This document shows, in pieces, positions 46,782-53,808 of a stretch of DNA of 64,000 nt. Positions within the stretch are counted from its first letter, which is position 1. Each line of letters starts with the position of its first letter. A program made the position numbers and the translations under genes. The notes beneath the pieces are model-generated. The model searched no databases and was not told where the DNA came from. It worked only from the letters and a program-made list of their open reading frames with translations. The stretch comes from CALKJU01 sp046349355 (lineage in GTDB: Bacteria > Pseudomonadota > Alphaproteobacteria > Geminicoccales > Geminicoccaceae): positions 124,001 to 188,000 of the forward strand of contig JAXMCM010000019.1 in NCBI GenBank assembly GCA_046349355.1. The letters run 5' to 3'.

Positions 46782-47606
46782 ATGACCGCATCATCCACCC
46801 GGCTCGATCGCTACATCACTTCCGAGATGCATGGCATCGGCGGATGGCTCGCGCGATGCGACGCCGAGATCATGGCGACGCTGCTGAACGCCCAGGTCGC
46901 CGGCGGCCTCGGCGGCGCCGTCGCCGAGATCGGCGTCCATCACGGCAAGTCCTTCATCCTGCTCGCGCTGGGCAACGGCACCAACGGTGCCTATGCCATC
47001 GACATCTTCGGCCAGCAGGACCTGAACATCGACAAGTCGGGCTCGGGCGACAAGGACATCTTCCTGGCCAACGCCAGACGCGCCGGTCTCGATACGACCG
47101 CCATCACCATCGACGAGCGGCTGTCGACGGACGTCGCACCTGCCGACATTCTGAGCTCGGTCGGCAAGGTCCGCTTCTTCCACATCGATGGCGGCCACCA
47201 TTTCGAGGCCATCGCCTACGACATGAAGCTGGCCGAGGCGACGATGGCGGAGCACGGCATCATCGCCATCGACGACATGTTCCGCCCGGAATGGCCCGAG
47301 GTGACGTTCGGCACCGTGGCGCACCTGTTCTCGGGCACCAGCGACCTCGTCGTCTTCGCCATCGGCTTCAACAAGACGTACCTTTGCAGGAAGGCGTTCG
47401 CCGAGCGCTTCCGCGGCGCGCTGCTCGGCCGCGACCTGCTCGATATCTATCTGTCGAAGCGCTACAAGATCTCGGCCGAGGAGATCCTCGTGTACCAGCG
47501 CTATCCGCTGCCCGAGTGGAAGCTGAAGAAGCGCGTGTTCCATCTGCTGACCCAGTACGCGCCGGAGCTGGCATCGACCATCTGGAAGAAGGTCAGGCCA
47601 CGCTGA
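46782..47606 (+). CDS. Class I SAM-dependent methyltransferase (Methyltransf_24-like)
   Basis: A 274-aa protein with a Rossmann-type SAM-binding core. The glycine-rich motif I is GGAVAEIGVHHGKSFILLAL near residues 44-63. YAIDIFGQQDLNIDKSGSGD follows, and then FFHIDGGHHFEAIAYDMKLA and GIIAIDDMFRPEWP, where the paired acidic residues could bind metal. This arrangement resembles Methyltransf_24 proteins, often linked to glycan or lipid biosynthesis clusters, but no such cluster is here. The acceptor is unknown. ATG 46782 was chosen as the first start giving the family N terminus. Confidence 0.75.
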   Translation: MTASSTRLDRYITSEMHGIGGWLARCDAEIMATLLNAQVAGGLGGAVAEIGVHHGKSFILLALGNGTNGAYAIDIFGQQDLNIDKSGSGDKDIFLANARRAGLDTTAITIDERLSTDVAPADILSSVGKVRFFHIDGGHHFEAIAYDMKLAEATMAEHGIIAIDDMFRPEWPEVTFGTVAHLFSGTSDLVVFAIGFNKTYLCRKAFAERFRGALLGRDLLDIYLSKRYKISAEEILVYQRYPLPEWKLKKRVFHLLTQYAPELASTIWKKVRPR

Positions 47607-47643
47607 ACCGTGCGAGGTCGACGGTTGCCAGCGCGGCTTGGGA

Positions 47644-47994
47644 TCAGAACTTCTCCTCGCCCTCGACCCGCACCGGATCGGGAAAGTCCCGGTAGAGCGC
47701 GAACCGGGCATTCATGACCATGTGGTTCACGCAGTGGTGCAGGATCTCGGCCGAGCCGGAGCGGGCTGCGGCCAGCGCGAAGGCGCGGTCGAGCTGGGCC
47801 AGGTTCTCGACCTCGATCATCAGGTGAAACTCGCCGGTGCCGTCGGGGCCGAGGCCGAGCTTGCGGCGGGTGATGCGAAAGCCGGCGATCGCCCCCTGGT
47901 CGCGCAAGAGGCCCAGCCACTCGTTGACGGCCTTGACGAAGGCGAGGTCGCGCTGGCCCGGGCGCAGGTCGCACCAGCAATGGTAGAGGTCCAT
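47644..47994 (-). CDS. DUF6614-like conserved protein
   Basis: A 116-aa protein starting MDLYHCWCDLRPGQRDLAFV and containing WLGLLRDQGAIAGFRITRRKLGLGPDGTGEFHLMIEVENLAQLDRAF. The pattern agrees with what I recall of DUF6614 proteins of marine and soil alphaproteobacteria, which may adopt a ferredoxin-like dimeric fold. No catalytic residues are evident. It ends 37 bp from the convergent methyltransferase gene and lies 95 bp downstream of the aminotransferase gene in the same orientation. Confidence 0.6.
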   Translation of the reverse strand: MDLYHCWCDLRPGQRDLAFVKAVNEWLGLLRDQGAIAGFRITRRKLGLGPDGTGEFHLMIEVENLAQLDRAFALAAARSGSAEILHHCVNHMVMNARFALYRDFPDPVRVEGEEKF

Positions 47995-48089
47995 GGGCTC
48001 CGTCCGGCGGGTGGCGGGCCTCCAGAAGCCGCAAGGCGGGCGGGCCGGCAACCGGAATCCGGCGCCGGCCCGCACCTGTGGCCTGCCGC

Positions 48090-48995
48090 TCAGGCGGCGG
48101 CGGCGACCGGGGCGGCCGCGTCGGCGCTGGCACCGCGGCAGAAGGCGGCGTAGGCGTCGACCATCCAGGCGGCGAGCGGGCCCACCTTGTAGGCGTGCCC
48201 GGCGAGCTCGCGGACGGGGACGATCTCGGCCGCCGTGCCGGCGAGGAAGGCGCCGTCGAAGGTTTGCAGCTCGTCCGGCGTCACCGCCCGCTCGACGGTC
48301 TCGATGCCGCGGGCGGCGGCGAGGCGCATCACCGTGCGCCGGGTGATGCCGTCGAGAAAGCAGTCCGGGGTCGGCGTCACCAGCCGGTCGCCCTGGACGA
48401 GGAACAGGTTGGCCCCCGTCGTCTCGGCGATGCGGCCGCGCCAGTCGAGCACCAGCGCGTCGTCGTAGCCGTCGCGCACGGCCCGGTGCCGGCTCAGCGT
48501 GCTGATGGCGTAGGCGGCCGAGACCTTGGCCTCGTGCGGCATGCAGTCCGGCGGCGGCCGGCGCCAGGCGGCGACCCCGACGCGGATGCCGTCGCGGGTC
48601 CTCTTGTGCCCCTCGGTCCCGGCCCAGGGCCAGGCGGCGACGGCGACATGGGTGCGGTTGGCCGGGGCCCCGATCGCCAGCACCTCGCTGCCGCGCCACG
48701 CCACCCGGCGCACATAGGCGTCGCCAAACCCGTTGGCGGCGATGACCTGCTCGACGGCCCGGTCCAGCGCCCGCGCGTCCCAGGGGCTCTCCATCTCCAT
48801 GATGGCGCAGGACCGCACGAAGCGGTCGCCATGCGCCTCCAGCGAGACGACCTTGCCGCCATAGGCGCGCTCGCCCTCGAACACGGCACTGGCATAGTGC
48901 AGCCCGTGGCTCAGCACGTGCAGCCTGGCCTCGCGCCACGGCACCAGCGCCCCGTCCAGCCAGATCCAGCCGTCGCGATCGTCCATCGGCAGCAT
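48090..48995 (-). CDS. Branched-chain amino acid aminotransferase (class IV PLP)
   Basis: A 301-aa fold-type IV PLP transaminase. The N-terminal LDGALVPWREARLHVLSHGLHYASAVFEGERAY is the BCAT pattern. The PLP lysine is in HEAKVSAAYAISTLSRH near residue 155, followed by GYDDALVLDWRGRIAETTGANLFLV and the cofactor-binding ITRRTVMRLA. It transfers amino groups between branched-chain amino acids and 2-oxoglutarate. The ATG overlaps the stop of the upstream phzF remnant, so the two were probably cotranscribed from the region opposite the MocR-type regulator. A D-amino-acid or aminodeoxychorismate-lyase-like relative is less likely. Confidence 0.87.
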   Translation of the reverse strand: MLPMDDRDGWIWLDGALVPWREARLHVLSHGLHYASAVFEGERAYGGKVVSLEAHGDRFVRSCAIMEMESPWDARALDRAVEQVIAANGFGDAYVRRVAWRGSEVLAIGAPANRTHVAVAAWPWAGTEGHKRTRDGIRVGVAAWRRPPPDCMPHEAKVSAAYAISTLSRHRAVRDGYDDALVLDWRGRIAETTGANLFLVQGDRLVTPTPDCFLDGITRRTVMRLAAARGIETVERAVTPDELQTFDGAFLAGTAAEIVPVRELAGHAYKVGPLAAWMVDAYAAFCRGASADAAAPVAAAA

Positions 48996-49916
48996 CAGCG
49001 TCCCTCCTCCGTCTCCGCCGGCACCGTCAGGGTGCCCTCCGCCACCGGCACGGCGGCGCCCGCCACCCGCACCTCGACCGTCCGCCCGCCCGCCTTCCTG
49101 GCACTGGCCAGCAGCAGGCTGGGCCGTCCCATCTCGATCCCCTGCCCGATCCGCCAGCGCAGCCAGCCCTCGGCCGCCGGGTCCTCGTCGCCGAGGAAGC
49201 CCGCCAGGGCCGCCGCCCGCACTCCGTCGCCGGGTCCTCGGGAATGCCGTGCAGGGTGCGAACATCCGCGCCCGCAAGTCGACGCCGTTGCCGCCGGTGC
49301 GCACCACCAGCAGGATCCCGTTGGCCGCGGCCTCGCCCAGCATCCCCGCCCGGTCCACCGCCGGCGAACGGGCCCGGCCGAGTGCTTCCAGCGAGGCCAC
49401 CTCGGCCACGAGGAACGGCGTGCCGCAGGACGCCACCCGCGGCAGGCTGCCGGCCACCAGGTCCCCCGGGGCCAGCCCCACCAGCGCCGCGCAGGCCGCC
49501 AGCGACGGCGCCGCGCCGCGGCTGGGCGCCTCGGGTGCGGTCAGCTCGGCCTCGACCGGCACCTCGCCGGCGAACCGCACCGTCACCGGCACCGTCCCCG
49601 CCGCCTGCTGCATCACCACCCGGCCGGCATCGCCCTCGCGCCGCACCCGCCCCAGCGACGCCAGGGCGATGGCCGTGCCCACCGTCGGATGCCCGGCGAA
49701 CGGGATCTCCGCCCGCGGCGTGAAGATCCGCACCCGGCAGTCATGCCCCGGCAGCTCGGCCGCGGTGACGAAGGTCGTCTCGCTGAACCCGAACTCCGCC
49801 GCCACCGCCTGCATCGTGGCGGGCGACAGCCCGGCGGCGTCGGGCAGCACGGCCAGCGGGTTGCCGCCGAACGGCCGGGCGGTGAACACGTCGAGGATCA
49901 GGAACCGGCAGCGCAT
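48995..49916 (-). pseudogene. PhzF-family isomerase, broken by two frame shifts
   Basis: A PhzF/YHI9-type isomerase-like gene of about 305 codons. The first part is intact: FLILDVFTARPFGGNPLAVL, the catalytic Glu in GFSETTFV, and FAGHPTVGTAIAL. After DLRARMFAP the frame fails. Restoring one base at about 49254-49256 gives LHGIPEDPAT, and another at about 49221-49225 gives RAAALAGFLGDEDPAAEGWLRW, the normal C terminus. Both breaks fit one-base losses in GC-rich runs, so they may be sequencing errors or true decay. PhzF relatives isomerise small acids such as dihydro-hydroxyanthranilate. It is divergent from the MocR-type gene, 77 bp apart. Confidence 0.78.
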
Positions 49917-49926
49917 GACTCGTTTC

Positions 49927-49956
49927 CGCAACGACAATCGACACAATCCTGTTGCG
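49927..49956. promoter_or_regulatory. Inverted repeat in the phzF/MocR divergent promoter region
   Basis: CGCAAC (49927-49932) and GTTGCG (49951-49956) form an inverted repeat flanking two ACAATC words. It sits between the divergent phzF remnant and the MocR-type gene. MocR regulators commonly bind such sites in shared promoters. The repeat is short and the role inferred. Confidence 0.35.
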
Positions 49957-49993
49957 TCGGCTCGAAGATTGAGTCAATTGCGAAGTTGTCACC

Positions 49994-51385
49994 ATGACAA
50001 TCACGCCCGACGACCTCGCCACCCTGCCCGGACCGCGCTACCTGGCGCTGGCCGAGGCGATCGCCGCCGCCATCCGCTCCGGCCGCCTCGCCGAGGGCGC
50101 GCAACTGCCGACCCAGCGCGAGCTGGCGCACCGGCTGGGGGTGACGGTCGGCACCGTCGGCCGCGCCTACCTGCTGGCCGAGCAGCGCGGCCTGATCGCC
50201 GGCGAGGTCGGCCGCGGCACCTTCGTCCGCACCGCCGCCCCGCCCGCCCGCAGCCTGCAGATCGGCGACGCCGCCGACCCCGCGGCCGTCGACCTGCGCG
50301 TCAATGCACCCAGCCCGACGCCGGTGGATGCCGAGCTGACCGGGGCGATGGCCGCCTTCCTCGCCGAGCCCGCGGCCCTCGGCCTGCTGCGCCGCTACGC
50401 CCCCGGCCCCGGCCTGCTGCGCCACCGCGAGGCCGCCGCCCGCTGGCTGACCGCCGACGGCATCCCCGCCACCGCCGAGGGCGTCGTCGTCACCGGCGGC
50501 GCCCAGGCCGGCCTCGGCCTGGCGCTGGCCACCCTGGCCGAGCCCGGCGACAGCGTGCTGGTCGAGCAGCTGGCCTATCCGGGCCTGCGCGAGATCGCGG
50601 CCCTGCTCCGCCTGCGCCTCGAGGGCGTCGCCATGGACGGGCACGGCCTGCGCCCCGACGCCCTGGCCGAGTCGGCGGCGGCCAGCGGTGCCCGCACCCT
50701 GGTCGTCACGCCGACCCTGCAGAACCCGACCACGCTGGTGATGCCGGACGCCCGCCGCAGCGAGGTCGCCGCCGTCTGCCGCCGCCTCGGCCTGCGCGTC
50801 GTCGAGGACGACGTCTACGCCCAGCTCGTCGAGCCGCGCCCGGCCCCGTTCGCCGCCCTGCTGCCCGAGCTGACGCTGCACCTCGCCAGCCTGTCCAAAT
50901 GCGTGCTGCCCGGCCTGCGGCTGGGCTTCTGCGCCGGCCCGCCGGCCCTGGCGGCGGCGGTCGGCCGGGCGATGCACGCCCTGCGCATCAGCGAGTCGCC
51001 GCTGCTGGCCGAGCTGTTCTGCCGCTGGCTGGACACGGGCCTGATCGCGCGCGCCATCGCCGCCCAGCGCGCCGAGGCGACGCGACGCCAGGCGCTGGCC
51101 CGCCAGGTCCTGGCCGGGCTCGACCTCGCCGCCCCATCGACCGGCCTGCATGCCTGGCTGCGGTTGCCGGCCGGCTGGCGCGCCGGCGAGGCCGAGCGCG
51201 CCTGCGAGGCGGCGGGCGCGTTCGTCGCCTCGGCCGAGCTGTTCTGGTTCGGCAAGGGTGCCGCACCGGCGGCGCTCAGGCTGGCGCTCGGCCGGCCGGA
51301 GAGCCTCGAGCTGCTGGGCCGCGGGCTGGCCACCGTGGCCGGCGTGCTGGGCGGTCGCCCGGCGGCGCCGCTGCCGGTGATCTGA
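49994..51385 (+). CDS. MocR-type GntR/aminotransferase transcriptional regulator
   Basis: A 463-aa fusion of a GntR winged helix (about residues 12-78: LPTQRELAHRLGVTVGTVGRAYLLAEQRGLI) and a class I aminotransferase-like domain (about 90-460) with its PLP lysine in SLSKCVLPGLRLGF near residue 300. MocR proteins sense an amino compound through PLP and control a neighbouring gene. Here the likely target is the divergent phzF-BCAT pair. No ribosome-binding site is seen close to ATG 49994, so the message may be leaderless. Convergent with the J-domain gene, 6 bp between stops. Confidence 0.9.
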   Translation: MTITPDDLATLPGPRYLALAEAIAAAIRSGRLAEGAQLPTQRELAHRLGVTVGTVGRAYLLAEQRGLIAGEVGRGTFVRTAAPPARSLQIGDAADPAAVDLRVNAPSPTPVDAELTGAMAAFLAEPAALGLLRRYAPGPGLLRHREAAARWLTADGIPATAEGVVVTGGAQAGLGLALATLAEPGDSVLVEQLAYPGLREIAALLRLRLEGVAMDGHGLRPDALAESAAASGARTLVVTPTLQNPTTLVMPDARRSEVAAVCRRLGLRVVEDDVYAQLVEPRPAPFAALLPELTLHLASLSKCVLPGLRLGFCAGPPALAAAVGRAMHALRISESPLLAELFCRWLDTGLIARAIAAQRAEATRRQALARQVLAGLDLAAPSTGLHAWLRLPAGWRAGEAERACEAAGAFVASAELFWFGKGAAPAALRLALGRPESLELLGRGLATVAGVLGGRPAAPLPVI

Positions 51386-51391
51386 GCCCCG

Positions 51392-52321
51392 TCAGCGCAG
51401 GCAGCAGACCAGCTTCAGCTCGACCACCGGGGCCTCGGCGTCGCCGCCGCTCGGGGCGAAGCCGGCCTGGAAGCGGGCGGCGATGCGGTCGGCCGGCAGG
51501 CCCTGGGCGATCAGCCGGTCCACCACCGTGGCGATGCGCAGCAGCGCCGTCTCCCAGCCGTCGACGGCGACGCCCTCGCCGGCCGCGGCCTTGCCGGCGA
51601 AGCCCTCGACCACCAGGAGCCACTCCTCGCCCTCGGGCACCTGGCGAAGGGCCCGCGAAACGCCGACCACGGCTTCGTCGACGGTCGCCTGCAGCGGCGC
51701 GTCGAGCTCGGCCGAGCCCGCCTGGAACGGGATGTCGGTGGCGAACAGCGCCCGGCCGCGTGCCGGGGGCTGGCCCGCCGGCCCGAGGATCTGGTCGATC
51801 GACGACAGCGTGCTCGCCCGGTAGCGGGTGCGCAGCTCGTCCTCGCGGGCGACGCTCTCCGCGTGCAGGCGGCCGAGCTCGGCGAGGCGCGCGTCGCGCC
51901 GGTCGATCTCCTGCCAGGCCAGCACCAGGAGCGCGCCGGCGACGCACAGCGCGACGCCCAGGGCACCGGCGGCGATCGGCCAGGCGAGGCTGCCGCGCCG
52001 GGTCGGCGGTGGCGGCGCGGTGGCCGCGGCGCTGCGCTGCGGCCGCGCCCCGCGCCGGCTGAAGGCGTCGGCCTGCTCGGCGCGGGCCTGCTCGCTGGCA
52101 AGCGCCTCGGTGTCGTAGAGCAGCCGGCGGCGCGGGTCCTTGAGCACCTCGTAGGCCTCGGCCAGGCGCTTGAAGCGGTCCTCGTCGTCGCGGTCGGCGG
52201 CCTGGTCGGGGTGCAGGACCTTGGCGCGCTCGCGGAACGCCTGGCGAATCTCCTCGGGCGAGGCGGTGTGGTGCACGCCCAGCTCGCGGTAGTAGCCCTT
52301 GGGGTCGGATCGCGGCGGCAT
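51392..52321 (-). CDS. Membrane protein with N-terminal J domain and C-terminal OmpA/MotB-like domain
   Basis: A 309-aa protein. Residues about 8-70 are a J domain with the essential HPD motif (KVLHPDQAADRDDEDRFKRL) that stimulates Hsp70 DnaK. A single membrane helix follows (about 112-134: IAAGALGVALCVAGALLVLAW). A coiled stretch and a C-terminal domain (about 190-300) resemble OmpA/MotB peptidoglycan-binding folds: FQAGSAELDAPL, GWETALLRIATVVDRLIAQGLPADRI. The usual Asn of the OmpA loop is Gly, so cell-wall binding is uncertain. With the J domain inside and the OmpA-like part outside, it could link chaperone activity to the envelope. An unusual domain pairing. Confidence 0.75.
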   Translation of the reverse strand: MPPRSDPKGYYRELGVHHTASPEEIRQAFRERAKVLHPDQAADRDDEDRFKRLAEAYEVLKDPRRRLLYDTEALASEQARAEQADAFSRRGARPQRSAAATAPPPPTRRGSLAWPIAAGALGVALCVAGALLVLAWQEIDRRDARLAELGRLHAESVAREDELRTRYRASTLSSIDQILGPAGQPPARGRALFATDIPFQAGSAELDAPLQATVDEAVVGVSRALRQVPEGEEWLLVVEGFAGKAAAGEGVAVDGWETALLRIATVVDRLIAQGLPADRIAARFQAGFAPSGGDAEAPVVELKLVCCLR

Positions 52322-52460
52322 TCGGGTCCCGGCAGGCCCCGCCGTCAGGATGGGGCAGGAAGCTTATACAGGACCGCAGCGGCGCGCTGCAAAGTGTTGC
52401 ACGGCCACAGTTGCCGAGGCTTGAGCCCGGCTGCCCGCTGGGGCAGCCTCGGCCGTGCCC

Positions 52461-53012
52461 ATGACGACCTCCGCCGCCGCCCGCCTGCTCGGCACCCTGC
52501 TGCGCCGCCTTGCCCGCACGCCGCCCCCGCCGCCGGCGACGCCGGTGCGCAAGCGGGTGTCGCGGCGGCGGACGCCGCAGCCGCGCGACACCCAGCGCCG
52601 CAAGGTCTACGGCTGGGAGAACGAGCACGTCCTGCCGCTCGACCGGCGGATCATGAGCATCGGCGCCTGCGCCCGGCTGGTCGAGGAGGCCTACCGCTGG
52701 GCCGAGGCCGACCTTGCCGGGAAGCCCGGCTGGCACCCGCCCGAGGTCACCGACGGCCGCGGCCGCCGCCATGCCTGCGGCTCGCGCCAGGTCATCAAGC
52801 TGCCGCGCTGGGCCCGCACCGTCCCGGTGGTGCTGCACGAGTGCGCGCACGGCCTCGCCGACGATCGCCACGGGCCGCGCTTCGTTGCCCGCTACGTCGA
52901 CCTGCTGGTCCGTTTCATGGGCCTCGACCGGTCGATGCTGCTGGCGACCCTGGCCCGGCACCGGATCCGGATCGCCATCGCCGACGGCCTCGGCACGCCG
53001 CCGCAACGTTGA
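52461..53012 (+). CDS. HExxH-type metallopeptidase-like protein
   Basis: A 183-aa protein with a zinc-protease style motif: VVLHECAHGLADDRHGPRFVARYVDLL (HECAH plus a downstream His) near residues 120-145. This resembles SprT-like and other small HExxH proteins. The N terminus is basic and proline-rich with no signal peptide, so it is probably cytoplasmic. The ATG at 52461 is preferred over a GTG at 52455. Divergent from the J-domain gene across 139 bp. Proteolytic activity is not proven. Confidence 0.65.
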   Translation: MTTSAAARLLGTLLRRLARTPPPPPATPVRKRVSRRRTPQPRDTQRRKVYGWENEHVLPLDRRIMSIGACARLVEEAYRWAEADLAGKPGWHPPEVTDGRGRRHACGSRQVIKLPRWARTVPVVLHECAHGLADDRHGPRFVARYVDLLVRFMGLDRSMLLATLARHRIRIAIADGLGTPPQR

Positions 53013-53214
53013 GCCTCCGCTTCGGCTCGCAAGGAGCCGAAAGACATCACGGGTGTTGTCCCAGGTGTCATCCCGGAGTGCGACAGATCAGCCACATCTG
53101 GTTGACCGTCGACACCCGCTGACCTAGCCCTGCGCCAGTCCACGCCCCAAGTGCAGGGCGAGTTCGACTGTGGAGGACAACGGCGCCGCCCGAGGCGTCG
53201 ACGGAGGAAACGCT

Positions 53215-53715
53215 ATGAATGTCTACCGGATGACGGTGGCGGCCGGCTCCCTGCTGATTCTGGCCTTTGGCTTTGCCGATCAGGCAGCCAGCTCGCTCAG
53301 GCCCACGCTCGATGTCGCGGCCCTGCCCCCCGCCCCGGAAGCCCCCAGGGTGATGCCGCGGCCGGAGCGCGCCGCGAAGCCCAAGGGCGAAGCCCCTGTC
53401 TACCGCGAGGTCGGCAAGGCATCGTGGTACGGACCCGGCTTCCACGGCCGGCAGACCGCCAGCGGCGACCGCTTCGACCAGAACGACCTGACCGCGGCGC
53501 ACCGCAAGCTGCCGCTCGGCAGCGAGGTGACCGTCACCAATCTCGAGAACGGCCGCAAGGTGACCGTCGAGATCAACGACCGCGGTCCCTACGTGCGCGG
53601 CCGGCACATCGACCTGTCCAAGGCCGCCGCGCGCAAGCTCGGCATGGTCGGCGACGGCGTCGTTCCCGTGCGGATCGAGGCGACGCGCGGCCAGCTCGCC
53701 AGCCTGGAGAACTAG
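53215..53715 (+). CDS. rlpA: RlpA-like septal-ring lytic transglycosylase / DPBB protein
   Basis: A 166-aa exported protein with the double-psi beta-barrel of RlpA at about residues 72-160: GKASWYGPGFHGRQTASGDRF, LTAAHRKLPLGSEVTVTNLE, and VEINDRGPYVRGRHIDLSKAAA. The Asp of INDRGP and His of AAHR match RlpA catalytic positions for cleaving glycan strands lacking stem peptides. The N terminus is a signal sequence without a lipobox cysteine, so it is not a lipoprotein like the E. coli enzyme, and the C-terminal SPOR domain is absent. GGAGGA lies ahead of ATG 53215. Confidence 0.88.
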   Translation: MNVYRMTVAAGSLLILAFGFADQAASSLRPTLDVAALPPAPEAPRVMPRPERAAKPKGEAPVYREVGKASWYGPGFHGRQTASGDRFDQNDLTAAHRKLPLGSEVTVTNLENGRKVTVEINDRGPYVRGRHIDLSKAAARKLGMVGDGVVPVRIEATRGQLASLEN

Positions 53716-53808
53716 CGCACCCGGAGACCCGGATGCGCCGCAACGGCCCTTGACCGCGGCCGGTACCCCGTCAAGTTTCTCGTCGGGGTGCCGCTGCCGA
53801 GGTCGGGG

